A DNA stretch of 64,000 nt from UBA6623 sp965248235 (GTDB taxonomy: Bacteria > Acidobacteriota > Terriglobia > Bryobacterales > UBA6623). The notes under the pieces were generated by a model. That model worked only from the letters and a program-made list of their open reading frames with translations, had not been told where the DNA came from and searched no databases. The stretch lies in assembly GCA_965248235.1 (NCBI GenBank), contig CBDFIU010000005.1:1426001-1490000 (forward strand), given 5' to 3'. Both the position numbers and the translations under genes were made by a program. Below, piece by piece: positions 1 to 8,464 of the stretch; position 1 is the stretch's first letter, and each line of letters begins with the position of its first letter.

Positions 1-74
1 ATACTGAGAGCGACTTTTTGGTTGACCAGGTTGTCTTCGGCCAGCAGGATACGCAGAGGCAGGCGGCTCCCCAT
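1..74 (-). CDS. Response-regulator receiver (REC) domain, N-terminal fragment, runs off the left edge
   Basis: Read on the minus strand, a frame open to the window edge encodes LRILLAEDNLVNQKVALS just after a start-like ATG at 74. The LLAEDN signature followed by VNQKVA is typical of beta1/alpha1 of receiver domains attached to hybrid histidine kinases, where the acidic pair binds Mg2+. The same frame stays open upstream of 74 to beyond position 230, so the domain could be an internal part of a longer sensor kinase. That upstream part lacks recognisable kinase motifs and would run into the end of the next minus-strand gene, so an initiation near 74 or at an upstream GTG is more likely. Only about 25 residues are visible; the phospho-acceptor Asp lies outside the window. 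Confidence 0.55.
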   Translation of the reverse strand, partial: MGSRLPLRILLAEDNLVNQKVALS

Positions 75-229
75 GGCCCTGTCGACTCCGGTCTCGCCCG
101 ATCCCTCGCGCACAACCACCGCACCACGGTGCTGTTGACCGTGGACGAAGTTGATCAAGCTCTGGAGATGGGGACAGCCTACCGGGCGCCGGGAGCTTAG
201 TTGCCGCGCCTCTGTTTCTGGTGCTCGTC

Positions 230-1408
230 TTAAGCGCGGCAGGTGAATTTGGCTAGACGGGCTAGGGCGGCTTCTAATTGCTTGCGGCGGTTTGCGGTGC
301 GTTCTACCTTTGGTTCCCACCATAGGCCCAAGACTTGTAGTTCACCGCGCTTGCGATCGGTTTTCAGATCAATGCGGCCGGTGAATCGCTCGCCTTCGAG
401 AATGGGCAGCACGTAATAGCCATAGCGGCGTTTGGCGGCGGGGACCCACATTTCGAGCGCGTATTCGAATCCGAAGACTTTCTTGGTCCGGCGGCGGTCG
501 TGGATCAACGGGTCGAAGGGGTTGAGGAGACGTAGCGCGCGGGGGGCGGGCTGCAACTGATCGATTGTTTCCAAGAAAGACGGCAGCGCGTAGACCGGTC
601 CGGCGACCGAACCACCGGCAAGCGTTACCTCGACCGCGGTGACTTGTTTGCCGCGGTTTCGCTCACACCAGCGGGCGGCGTCGGGTGTGGATAGGGCGTC
701 GTAGAAGTGGGCGATTTGAGCGGGGGTCGCCGCGCCCAGTCGCTCGAGCGCGCCGCGGCATGCCCACGCGACGAATTGAACTCGCGAAATTTCCGCGGCG
801 AAATGTTGGGAAGGAATCACGCGGTGCGCTAGGTCGTAGACCTTCTCTTGCCCGCGGCGGTGGGAGACGGCCAGTTTGCCGGTCCTCCAAAGAAATTCCA
901 TGGTTAGCTTGGCGAGGGTGGGTGCGGCGAAGTAGGCGTGGCGGCGACCGACTTTGGCGCTTTCAAAGTCGCGCGGCCTCAGGGGTCCCTCGGCTTCCAG
1001 TCGACTTAGAAAGTTCTTGATGAGCTTCGGTGTTACCGGCGCGAAGTGCCTGCGATAGCCGGGGTGGGCTTCGAAAGTCTTTGCACGGGCGAAATAGTGC
1101 TTCCAGTAGGGGTACACGTCGGTCGGCAGAATCGCGGCGTCGTGGGTCCAATTTTCGAATAGGGCGCGGTCTTTTTCGAGCAGGTGTTTGAGGTCGTCGC
1201 GGCGGTAGGAGCGGTGACGGGTGAAGAGGATGTGGTGATGCGCGCGTTCGACGGCCGAGACGGGGTCGATTTGCACGAAGCCGAGACGGCGCACCGTCTC
1301 ATGAATGTCGCCGGCGGGGCTACTCGAAGACTCGGCGGCGAGTGCCGGGGCGAGGCCGTTCAACGAAATGAGAGCGCGGCGGTATTGGCGGTTGGTGATC
1401 CGGAACAT
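230..1408 (-). CDS. ycaQ: YcaQ-family winged-helix DNA glycosylase (interstrand crosslink / alkylation repair)
   Basis: 392 residues, close to the family norm of about 390-410. It matches the HTH_42 (DUF1006) winged-helix family that includes E. coli YcaQ/AlkX and Streptomyces AlkZ, monofunctional glycosylases that unhook alkylated bases and interstrand crosslinks. The catalytic loop reads GFVQIDPVS, so Q46-I47-D48 supplies the Q-hydrophobic-D triad of the YcaQ subgroup rather than the QxQ of AlkZ. Conserved family blocks follow: HHHILFTR near residue 57 and FENWTHDAAILP near residue 84. The C-terminal part has WEPKVERT. No signal peptide or membrane segment, consistent with cytoplasmic action. 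It stands alone, with no obvious partner gene. Start ATG 1408 puts the family N-terminus (ITNRQYRRALI) directly at the start. Confidence 0.85.
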   Translation of the reverse strand: MFRITNRQYRRALISLNGLAPALAAESSSSPAGDIHETVRRLGFVQIDPVSAVERAHHHILFTRHRSYRRDDLKHLLEKDRALFENWTHDAAILPTDVYPYWKHYFARAKTFEAHPGYRRHFAPVTPKLIKNFLSRLEAEGPLRPRDFESAKVGRRHAYFAAPTLAKLTMEFLWRTGKLAVSHRRGQEKVYDLAHRVIPSQHFAAEISRVQFVAWACRGALERLGAATPAQIAHFYDALSTPDAARWCERNRGKQVTAVEVTLAGGSVAGPVYALPSFLETIDQLQPAPRALRLLNPFDPLIHDRRRTKKVFGFEYALEMWVPAAKRRYGYYVLPILEGERFTGRIDLKTDRKRGELQVLGLWWEPKVERTANRRKQLEAALARLAKFTCRA

Positions 1409-1754
1409 GGACGTTTCGCCTTAAACCGTGAGCCGTGAGCCGATTATGAGGTTGGCTGTTGGCCTGGCGATAGCTCCGGCGGGGGCCGGGCCTGGATTGT
1501 TGTCACGTTGGCGGCGAATTTATTCTTTCAATGGAATCAATAACTTGCTGAAATCGTGGGGCGTTCCGCGCGGTTTCAGGCTGTATTCTGGAGTTGGTGG
1601 CGAAACGATCCGGCCCGCGCGGGGGTGGTTCGCCAATCATACCGTATCCGACATTTTCGGGTGACGCCGGCATGCCGCTTCGAGGCTGCCTAAACGCGTT
1701 ACGATCCAATCACAGAAAGACTTTCCGCGCCGAAGGCGGTGCATCGAGATTCGC
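1409..1754. other. Intergenic stretch, divergent promoters expected, nothing else recognised
   Basis: About 345 bases between the start of the minus-strand ycaQ-like gene and the plus-strand small HTH gene, so it should hold both promoters. Short open frames on both strands lack recognisable protein features. A small direct repeat of GCCGTGAG occurs near 1426-1440, and local AT content rises around 1510-1550. I could not pick a convincing -35/-10 pair. Confidence 0.4.
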
Positions 1755-2231
1755 ATGGTTATGAAGAAACTGACTTCGAAAACTCCCGGGCTCAAGGCCG
1801 GTCAGCGGCGCGTCCTCGACGCGTTGCCCACGTCGAAGACGATGGCCGAGGCCGCTAAAACGGCGGGCGTCGAGGCTGTGCTGACTCGACGATGGCTGAT
1901 GCACGACGAGGCGTTCCGCAGTGAAGTGAAGGCGATTCGGCGAGAGGCCGTGGCCGAAGCCGGCGGGCGATTGCAACAGCTCGCCAAGGATGCGGCCGAC
2001 GGGCTGGGTGATCTGGTTCGCAATAAAGAACTGACGACGGCGACGCGTGTGACGGCGATCCGAGTGGCGCTCGATTTCGCCTATCGCGCCGCGGAACTCG
2101 ATCAGCTCGAGGTAATCGAGTCGCGCCTGGGCCGCGTCGAAGCGCTGCTCGACGATCTGCCGGCCGACCCGCCGGCGGCTGAAGTGCACTGGATCGAGCG
2201 GGGGGAGACGAAGGTCATTCGGCCGAAGTAG
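1755..2231 (+). CDS. Small HTH protein resembling phage terminase small-subunit DNA-binding domains
   Basis: 158 residues, Arg/Ala-rich and mostly helical. Residues about 12-60 (QRRVLDALPTSKTMAEAAKTAGV followed within a few residues by TRRWLMHDEAFRSEV) have the layout of the HTH domain seen in terminase small subunits and phBC6A51-like proteins: a helix, a turn-forming AEAAKTAGV segment, then a recognition helix and the DEAFRSE tail. The remainder is long amphipathic helix (residues about 60-145), suggesting oligomerisation. No large terminase or other phage gene is adjacent, so this is probably an orphan or domesticated DNA-binding protein. The start at 1755 (ATG GTT ATG AAG) could also be the ATG two codons later. 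Function not assigned. Confidence 0.55.
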   Translation: MVMKKLTSKTPGLKAGQRRVLDALPTSKTMAEAAKTAGVEAVLTRRWLMHDEAFRSEVKAIRREAVAEAGGRLQQLAKDAADGLGDLVRNKELTTATRVTAIRVALDFAYRAAELDQLEVIESRLGRVEALLDDLPADPPAAEVHWIERGETKVIRPK

Positions 2232-2323
2232 GTCCGGGGCCGGCCACATCTTGTGATTCAACGAAGCTCCGGTACTTATTCAACGGAACTCGAGGCCACG
2301 CAACGTTCCGGCCGTGTCCCGTG

Positions 2324-3775
2324 CTACTCGGGCGGCGGCACGATCCAGGGAAATCGGTTCGTGAAGTTGTAGCCGAGTTGGCTGTGCATGAAATAGAGGC
2401 CGGCCACGGCGACTACCGCCAGGATCAACAAGGCTACCAGCGTGATCCTCACCCACGGGATCTTGCCGCGTTCACGTTTCATCACCAACAAGAAGCTGGC
2501 GCCGATGCCGACGTAGAACAACAGGATCATCGGCGCGGCGAACAGGATCATGTTGAACACGTCGGGCGTCGGCGTCACGACCGCCGCGATGACGAAGATG
2601 ATCAGAATGGCGTAGCGCACGTTGCCGAGCAGAAAAGCCGGGTCGACGATGCGCAACAGGGTTAGGAACAAGATCAAGACCGGCATCTGGAAAACGACGC
2701 CGAGCCCAAGCTCGATCATGACGAAGGTCGAAAAATAGGAGCTGACCGAGATCATCGGTCGGATGTCGCTGTCAATCCCGATGCCGAGCAGAAACGTCAG
2801 GGCGAACTTCAGGACCACGAAGTAGCCGAACAGCCCTCCCAAAATGAACAGCCCGGCGACGCAAAAGATGAAGGGTTGCGCCCAGCGGCGTTCGCGCTGA
2901 TAGAGGCCCGGCGCGATAAAAGACCAGGCCTGATAGACCAACCAGGGCGCCGCCAGGAAGACCGCCGCCAATAGAGGAACTTTCAAATAGATCAGATGAA
3001 ATTGCTCTTGGGGCGTGATGGCGACCAGGTACAGCGGCGGGTCGAAGCCGTGCTGCTCATTCAAGATGTCGAACGAGCGTTGAATCGGCCCCCGCACCCA
3101 AGAAAACAAATCCTTGGCGAAGATTAGGCTGACCAGATAGGCGGCGACCAATCCGATCGCGGACTGGATGATGCGGGTGCGCAATTCCTCGAGATGCTCA
3201 AGGAAGGACATGCGCGTCATGCCCTCTTCATCCGAGTCCCGGTCGTCGTCGTCATCGGGAGGTGGCGGCGGGGGGGACCCGGCTCTGGCGATGGCCTTGG
3301 TTTCCGACGGGGTCTCGGCGGTTCCGTAACTGTACTCGTATTCTTCGTCGTAGGGGTCGTCGTAGTAGGAAGGGGAGGTCGACGGGGCTTCTTCGGAGGA
3401 AGAATCGGAAGCTTGGTCGTCGGCCGGCGGGGTTTCGTCTTCTGGTGTTTCGGTCGCGAGACTGTCGGGGATTTCGGCTTCGCCGGGACTTGAAGGTTCG
3501 GCGGTGGATTCGGTCGAGGCGGGCTCTTCGGTCGGTTCGGTTGGCCGGGTGTCGGGATCGGCGGAGTCGGGGGCCGCGGGTTCCGCGAATTTCTCGCCGG
3601 TGGGGTCTTCGAAGGGTTCCGGCGGCGGGCTCGACGGTTCGTCGAGCTGCTCGGCGGCGGGCGGACGGTCCTCGCGGGCGTCGGGCTCGGTCCCGGTTTC
3701 GGGATCGCGAGGGTCTCCCGGCTCGACGGTATTATCGTCGAGGTCGTCGCTCGGGGGCTTGCCGTCCGTACTCAT
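2324..3775 (-). CDS. tatC: Sec-independent protein translocase TatC with a ~185-residue acidic N-terminal extension
   Basis: The core from about M186 (MSFLEHLEELRTRI) to residue 483 is a standard six-helix TatC, the twin-arginine signal receptor of the Tat translocon in the inner membrane. Helices can be followed at about 205-225, 270-290, 305-335, 350-375, 388-405 and 412-430. The first 185 residues are low-complexity, rich in D, E, P, S and T, and predicted disordered. They end in a Tyr/Asp-rich patch (YYDDPYDEEYEYSYG, about 137-151), a poly-Pro run and a poly-Asp run. TatC usually has about 250 residues with almost no cytoplasmic N-tail. An internal start at M186 (3220) would give a normal TatC, but the extension keeps an open frame with coding-like composition. 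It lies downstream of tatA on the same strand, 119 bp apart, likely co-transcribed. Tat-signal cargo is encoded at 28954 and 52130. Confidence 0.9.
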   Translation of the reverse strand: MSTDGKPPSDDLDDNTVEPGDPRDPETGTEPDAREDRPPAAEQLDEPSSPPPEPFEDPTGEKFAEPAAPDSADPDTRPTEPTEEPASTESTAEPSSPGEAEIPDSLATETPEDETPPADDQASDSSSEEAPSTSPSYYDDPYDEEYEYSYGTAETPSETKAIARAGSPPPPPPDDDDDRDSDEEGMTRMSFLEHLEELRTRIIQSAIGLVAAYLVSLIFAKDLFSWVRGPIQRSFDILNEQHGFDPPLYLVAITPQEQFHLIYLKVPLLAAVFLAAPWLVYQAWSFIAPGLYQRERRWAQPFIFCVAGLFILGGLFGYFVVLKFALTFLLGIGIDSDIRPMISVSSYFSTFVMIELGLGVVFQMPVLILFLTLLRIVDPAFLLGNVRYAILIIFVIAAVVTPTPDVFNMILFAAPMILLFYVGIGASFLLVMKRERGKIPWVRITLVALLILAVVAVAGLYFMHSQLGYNFTNRFPWIVPPPE

Positions 3776-3894
3776 CAGCGAAGACTCATCAACCGGTTAG
3801 CGGCAGGCGGGGACCTCTAGAAGCCGCGAGCCGCGCGAAGCGCAACCGCGAGCCCGACAAGGCCGGACCGGCGCATTCGGTAATCAGCGAAGGG

Positions 3895-4374
3895 TTATGT
3901 TTTGACTTCCGCGGCGGCCGCGCTTTTTGTAGGCGACGAGATTTCCCCTTCCGGAGGAGTCCCGTCACCGGCGGCGGATGTCGCGGTATCGGCGCCGTTC
4001 GCGGGGGCGCCGGCGGTCTGGGTGGTTTTATTGTCGGAGGATTTCGCGGAATCGTCGGTCGAGGAAGAAGCGGACGATTTCTCCGGGTAGGGAGAATCAT
4101 CGTAGTCGTAGGAATCGTCGTCGTTGTCCTCGAAATAGGTGCTGGTGTCGAAGTCCTTCTTGACCTCTTGGGCGACGTCCTTGACTTCCTGATTTTCGCG
4201 GTCGATGGCGTCCATCTCGCGCTGGAAGGTGGAGCGCAGATCGTTCGAAGCGCGGCGGAACTCCGCCATGCTCTTACCGAACGTCTTGCCGAGCTGAGGC
4301 AACTTCTTCGGGCCAAAGATCAACAAGGCCAGCACGAAGATAAAAATCAGCTCTGGAACACCGAGCGGACCCAT
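3895..4374 (-). CDS. tatA: Twin-arginine translocase subunit TatA/TatB with long acidic tail
   Basis: 159 residues. The N-terminus MGPLGVPELIFIFVLALLIFG carries the short membrane helix (about 6-20), with the FGP hinge at 20-22 followed by the KKLPQLGKTFGKSMAEFRRA amphipathic helix. This is the pore-forming TatA/B fold that oligomerises on TatC. GKTFGKSMAEFRRA is TatA-like, while the long charged helix to about residue 85 is TatB-like; single TatA/B proteins are common outside Proteobacteria. After residue 85 comes a disordered acidic tail with YFEDNDDDSYDYDDSPYPE, strikingly like the Tyr/Asp patch in the neighbouring TatC extension. First gene of the tatA-tatC pair. Confidence 0.9.
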   Translation of the reverse strand: MGPLGVPELIFIFVLALLIFGPKKLPQLGKTFGKSMAEFRRASNDLRSTFQREMDAIDRENQEVKDVAQEVKKDFDTSTYFEDNDDDSYDYDDSPYPEKSSASSSTDDSAKSSDNKTTQTAGAPANGADTATSAAGDGTPPEGEISSPTKSAAAAEVKT

Positions 4375-4477
4375 AAAATTACTACCGAAACGGCCAAACC
4401 GTCAGTTCTGATGATAGCTGGGCGACCGAGGGGGGTCAACCGGGGCGGCGGCGGGGTTCAGCGAGGAGGCAGTGCAC

Positions 4478-5704
4478 TCATCCGGTGGCCGTCAAGAAAC
4501 GATGAGTCTTCGATTTGGGTAACTTTTCGATTCGCTCGAAGAACTCAGTATCCGTGATGGTGCCGGGCCAATCAAGATTAGCTTCGAGAAAGTAGGTGGG
4601 CTTTCTGTCGATGGTTTTCTCGACCCGAATCTTGACCGCGCCAAGTTGCGCCAATCGGTTGACGTCGCGAACCATAGCCGCCGCCACGTTTTTCCGCGAA
4701 GCATAGTACTGCCGAACTTCATCGACAAGCCGCGACCACTCGACTTCGCCATCACGTTCAAGTAGCCGGTTGAGCACCATGAGCTGACGCTTTACGATGA
4801 CGCGCTTCCGTGTGCTTTCCAGTCGTACAAACAACTCGTTCATGAGATTCCTGAATAGCTCTTTGGACACGGCATTCTTGAGCATGGACGTCAAACGGAA
4901 GACCTGTGAGGCGATCCCGTGGAGCGCAAATTTCAAGAACGGGGTCAAGTCATGGTCTTGTGCCCGCACGTTCGACAATGCGGCCAGATAGGCCCTCTTT
5001 TCTTCGTAGTAGTAGTTCGACATCGGGATGAACAAGACGTCCTTGAGACCGGCGCGCTGTAACATCAATGCTTCCAGAGCGCGTGCCGTGCGGCCGTTTC
5101 CATCGGCGAAAGGGTGCATCGCGGCGAAATGATAGTGCAGAGCTAAGGCCTGAATGAGCGGGTCGTGACCGCGAAACGTCGTCGCCAACTCCGTGGCGAG
5201 GCGGTCAAAAGCCTTCTCGCACTCTTTGCCCCCGGTCACGCCCCGGTGCTTAGGAAACCCGAACGTGACATTTTGATCCGCTCGTCTGGTCACCCCCGGC
5301 GCACAGTGGTCGTCGTCGCAGCCAGTTACGATCGACGCATGGATGTGTTTGATGAGTACGGTGGAAAGCGGTCTGTCATCCGGTATTTCCGCGATCTTCC
5401 GATAGGTTCGAACAGCTGCGTTGGCTTGCTTTTGGGATCGCGTCAGCAGTTGCTCGGGAGTCTCTGATTGAATAGCCGCATCCAACTCGTGGGCCGCGAA
5501 ATCGGCACCCTCGATTTGGGAGGTCCCGGCGACCTCCATTTTGAGCTGTATCTCTTGGAGTTGCTTCACCCATCGACGCTGGAAGGGGATGGCCCGCAAA
5601 GCCATGATGGACGCCTTTGCGGCCAGCAGGCTTGCCTCGATTGCGGCTCTTTCGTACTTGATCCACGAAGTCGGTTCTCGATACAGTACGGCTCCCGGCA
5701 TCAC
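4478..5704 (-). CDS. Fic-family protein (AMP-transferase) with N-terminal inhibitory motif and C-terminal winged helix
   Basis: 408 residues. The Fic active-site motif HPFADGNGRTAR lies at 197-208; H197 is the catalytic base, D201 binds Mg2+ and the GNGR loop grips the nucleotide phosphates. The inhibitory helix signature [S/T]xxxE[G/N] is at 61-66 (TSQIEG), the class II arrangement with inhibition from the protein's own N-terminus. The last ~100 residues (LMVLNRLLERDGEVEWSRL and following) look like a winged helix, common in stand-alone Fic proteins that regulate their own genes. Expected chemistry is transfer of AMP to a protein hydroxyl; the target is unknown. No antitoxin gene is adjacent, as expected for the self-inhibited class. 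The upstream DNA is unusually AT-rich. Start could be either of two consecutive ATGs. Confidence 0.88.
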   Translation of the reverse strand: MMPGAVLYREPTSWIKYERAAIEASLLAAKASIMALRAIPFQRRWVKQLQEIQLKMEVAGTSQIEGADFAAHELDAAIQSETPEQLLTRSQKQANAAVRTYRKIAEIPDDRPLSTVLIKHIHASIVTGCDDDHCAPGVTRRADQNVTFGFPKHRGVTGGKECEKAFDRLATELATTFRGHDPLIQALALHYHFAAMHPFADGNGRTARALEALMLQRAGLKDVLFIPMSNYYYEEKRAYLAALSNVRAQDHDLTPFLKFALHGIASQVFRLTSMLKNAVSKELFRNLMNELFVRLESTRKRVIVKRQLMVLNRLLERDGEVEWSRLVDEVRQYYASRKNVAAAMVRDVNRLAQLGAVKIRVEKTIDRKPTYFLEANLDWPGTITDTEFFERIEKLPKSKTHRFLTATG

Positions 5705-5870
5705 ATCTAGTCTACCAAAATTTGAGCACTTTGTAGCACAAAAAATATTTGTGTTTCTTCTTACATATCTATTTGATAAACCTCAAGTTATAAGTGTCTA
5801 TGGCTTTTTTGCACACGTTTTACCACAATTTTTATCCGCCGTCGTTGAGTCAAGTTAGCTGCTCCGATCA
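5705..5870 (-). promoter_or_regulatory. AT-rich upstream region of the fic gene with a palindrome
   Basis: Sharp drop in GC compared with the rest of the window. An inverted repeat CACAAA-5-TTTGTG sits at 5737-5753, about 35 bp upstream of the fic start, preceded by a GCAC...GCAC pair at 5726-5739. This would suit an operator for the winged helix at the C-terminus of the Fic protein (inference). No clear sigma-70 pair could be fixed. The stretch 5871-5960 is ordinary GC-rich intergenic sequence. Confidence 0.35.
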
Positions 5871-5960
5871 CACAACGGTTCGCATCGCGCGGACTCGGTT
5901 TCCGACAGCAACAGGAAGGCCGGTTACCGAGAGCGGGCCCGCCCTGCTACGCTGTCTGGG

Positions 5961-6521
5961 ATGCTCGAAATCGGCAAGATAACGGCTCTCGTGTTCGCCT
6001 TTCTCATGGTGTGTCCGCTGGCGGGCGACCAGGAAGCGGGCAACTCGCCGCATGTCACGGCGAGCGAGTACGGAAGATGCTACGCGAAGTCGATTCCCGA
6101 GGAATCCTACGGGGGAAAGGGCGTCACCAAGGTCTTCACGGTTGGGGCCGGGGAAGACCGACTGGTGCATACATTCGACTGGTTCAGCCAATCGCTCCAC
6201 CTTGCCTGTAACGTCTCGGACTCGAAGACTCCGGTCGGTGTGTCCGTGGTGAGAGGCGGGCCGTGGCCCAGAGGTCCGGTGGCGACCGCGGAGCATCTCG
6301 CGATCGCGTTCTATTACAAGGGGAAGGAAGTGGGGAGCTACTCGACCCTCGATATCGCGGGCAGCCCGGAAAACGTCAGCCGCTCGGTATCGCACCATAC
6401 CGTGATTGAAAAGGTTGTAGGCTTTCGTCGGCTGCGCGCGAATGAGTACGCCTTTGGCCTCAAAACGGTCGATGGAAGAACACTGTCCTTTGATCCGGTA
6501 ACGGGTGAGATCCGAAAGTGA
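5961..6521 (+). CDS. Secreted hypothetical protein
   Basis: 186 residues. The N-terminal ITALVFAFLMVCPLAG (about 6-21) is a Sec signal peptide, probably cleaved near AGDQEA. The mature part (about 160 residues) is predicted mostly beta, with two Cys (C40, C83) that could pair outside the cell, and ends DGRTLSFDPVTGEIRK, a beta-hairpin style ending. No family recognised. It is a single plus-strand gene between fic and the restriction-modification pair. Fits an accessory island, but nothing links it functionally to the neighbours. Confidence 0.6.
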   Translation: MLEIGKITALVFAFLMVCPLAGDQEAGNSPHVTASEYGRCYAKSIPEESYGGKGVTKVFTVGAGEDRLVHTFDWFSQSLHLACNVSDSKTPVGVSVVRGGPWPRGPVATAEHLAIAFYYKGKEVGSYSTLDIAGSPENVSRSVSHHTVIEKVVGFRRLRANEYAFGLKTVDGRTLSFDPVTGEIRK

Positions 6522-6606
6522 ATTCTGCTGAAACTGCCGAGTCTCCGCCCGTTTGACGGTTTTCGATTCAGTCAGCGGCCGTCAAGTTTTGAGAGAATAG
6601 ACCAGC

Positions 6607-7626
6607 GTGGCTGAAACTGTACAAGAGCCGGTTCGCGCTCTCCGGGAGCTCGGGCAAGAACATGACCTGGCGCAGTACCTGCCCGCCGAACTTCGCGGAC
6701 TTTCCAATCCTCAGACCGAAATACCGAAACTCGCCAAAGACCCTGAAGCCGTTTCCGCCATTGCGGCCGCGGTCGACAAAGTTCCCACGGAACATCATCT
6801 TCACCTGGGTGACTCGCGTTCGATGTTCGGCCTCGCGCCCGAAAGCGTCCACCTCGTCGTCACGTCGCCGCCGTATTGGACGCTCAAGGAATATCGTCAC
6901 TCCGATGAGCAGATGGGTCATATCCAGGACTATGAGGAATTCCTGGATGAGCTTGATAAGGTTTGGGCCCAGTGTCTCCGCGCGCTGGTGCCGGGCGGTA
7001 GGCTGGTCTGCGTCGTTGGGGACGTGTGTCTTTCGCGCCGCAAAAACGGCGGGCGGCACACCGTCGTTCCGCTTCACGCCTCGATCCAAGAACGCTGTCG
7101 CGTTATCGGCTTTGACAACCTCGCCCCGATCATTTGGCACAAAATCGCGAACGCTGTTTACGAGGTCGAGGGCGCGGGCGGTTTCCTGGGCAAGCCCTAC
7201 GAGCCGAACGCGGTGATCAAGAACGACATCGAGTTCATTCTCATGGAAAGGAAATCCGGGGGCTATCGCACGCCGAGCGAAGCGAAGAGAGTGTTGAGTG
7301 TTATCCCGAGCGATAGTCATCGACTGTGGTTTCAACAGATCTGGACCGGGTTAACGGGAGCCTCGACCAGAAACCACCCGGCCCCCTACCCGCTCGAGCT
7401 TGCCGCGCGGTTGATTCGCATGTTCAGCTTTGTCGGGGACACGGTGCTGGATCCTTTCTTGGGGAGCGGAACCACTTCAATAGCCGCCGCGAAATCAGGC
7501 CGAAACAGCGTTGGTTGGGAAGTCGACGGCGTTTATTTCGACCAGGCCGCGAAACGCATCGTCAACGAAACGTCCTCGTTATTCAGCACGGCGAAGATCG
7601 AAACCCACCGCCGACGTGAAACCTGA
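6607..7626 (+). CDS. Site-specific DNA methyltransferase, beta class, predicted N4-cytosine type
   Basis: 339 residues. Catalytic motif IV TSPPYW is at 86-91 and the AdoMet-binding motif I DPFLGSGTT at about 282-290, so the order IV to I identifies the beta class of amino-methyltransferases. The SPPY form (rather than DPPY or NPPY) is typical of m4C enzymes such as M.PvuII and M.BamHI. Start is GTG 6607; no strong ribosome site is visible. Its 3' end overlaps the endonuclease gene by 11 bases, so the two form a translationally coupled type II R-M pair with methylase first. The target-recognition region would be the central part (about 100-270). Methylated base and site are not readable from sequence alone. 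Confidence 0.85.
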   Translation: MAETVQEPVRALRELGQEHDLAQYLPAELRGLSNPQTEIPKLAKDPEAVSAIAAAVDKVPTEHHLHLGDSRSMFGLAPESVHLVVTSPPYWTLKEYRHSDEQMGHIQDYEEFLDELDKVWAQCLRALVPGGRLVCVVGDVCLSRRKNGGRHTVVPLHASIQERCRVIGFDNLAPIIWHKIANAVYEVEGAGGFLGKPYEPNAVIKNDIEFILMERKSGGYRTPSEAKRVLSVIPSDSHRLWFQQIWTGLTGASTRNHPAPYPLELAARLIRMFSFVGDTVLDPFLGSGTTSIAAAKSGRNSVGWEVDGVYFDQAAKRIVNETSSLFSTAKIETHRRRET

Positions 7627-8356
7627 CTCCTCACGCTTCAACTTGGACGGGCAACTGCGAAAAGCGGTTCGTGCGTTCTGGGCTGTTCGGGAAGGACAGG
7701 CGAAGAAACACCGCGCCAAACGCAGCGTCACTGATACCGGGCATAGGGCGGCCGTTACCGGCGGCGCCCAAATGGATGGATTCTCTGCCCTTCTCCAGAG
7801 ATTGCTTGTGCGACGCGGATTCCCGAAAGAGGCCGTCTTTTCCTCGGCGCGCCGCGAACTTCCGGGCTGGTACCGCAGCCAAAAGCAGTGGGATCTGTTG
7901 CTTGTCAGGGACCGTAAATTGGTCGCGGCGTTGGAATTGAAATCCCAAATCGGATCGCTCGGGAACAACTTCAACAACCGCGCCGAGGAAGCGATCGGAC
8001 TCGCCGTGGATACGAAGGCCGCTTTTCGGGAAGGTTTATTTCCTCGCTCCCCCAGGCCGTGGATGGGCTATTTGATGCTGTTGGAAGACACCGAGAAATC
8101 CACTGGAAGTGTGAAGGTAAGTGAGCCCCACTTTCAGGTTTGCGAGGAGTTTCGTGGATCTTCGTATGTGCGGCGATACGAGATTCTGCTTCATAAATTG
8201 GTCCTCGACGGCCTGCTCGATGCCGCCTGCTTGATCTTGGCCGACCCGGGCGGCGCTCGCAAAGGGACCTATCGTGAACCGTCGCCGGATCTCACATTCG
8301 AAAGCTTTGCGCGATCGCTCATTGGGAAGGCTTCTTCCGAGTTAATCGATCTGTAG
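7616..8356 (+). CDS. Type II restriction endonuclease, XhoI/PaeR7I family
   Basis: 246 residues from GTG 7616; an upstream ATG at 7511 would only add a stretch read out of frame from the methylase. The family blocks are clear: LRKAVRAFWAVREGQAKK (14-31), AVTGGAQMDGF (46-56), WDLLLV...ALELKSQIG (92-113), GNNFNNRAEEAIG (116-128) and SPRPWMGYLMLLED. The PD-(D/E)xK nuclease residues are D93, E107 and K109. XhoI and PaeR7I cut C^TCGAG, so a similar site is a reasonable guess. Known PaeR7I-type systems pair with an m6A enzyme, whereas the partner here looks m4C. No controller (C) protein gene found. Confidence 0.85.
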   Translation: MKPDSSRFNLDGQLRKAVRAFWAVREGQAKKHRAKRSVTDTGHRAAVTGGAQMDGFSALLQRLLVRRGFPKEAVFSSARRELPGWYRSQKQWDLLLVRDRKLVAALELKSQIGSLGNNFNNRAEEAIGLAVDTKAAFREGLFPRSPRPWMGYLMLLEDTEKSTGSVKVSEPHFQVCEEFRGSSYVRRYEILLHKLVLDGLLDAACLILADPGGARKGTYREPSPDLTFESFARSLIGKASSELIDL

Positions 8357-8464
8357 CTGCCTGTTAACGCGTTTCTCGAAACATTTGTCGTCTTGGCCTC
8401 TCTCCGGGTTGTACAATTCAACGGATGAGCTAGTCCGCTCCTCGGCTCCCCGACAATCCTCGCA

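Noticed and set aside
18..200. Plus-strand 60-residue ORF at the left edge
   Set aside because: The opposite strand reads a receiver-domain start (LLAEDNLVNQKVA), which is the better explanation.
3262..4557. 431-residue plus-strand ORF
   Set aside because: Antisense to tatC and tatA; Arg-rich, repetitive composition without domains.
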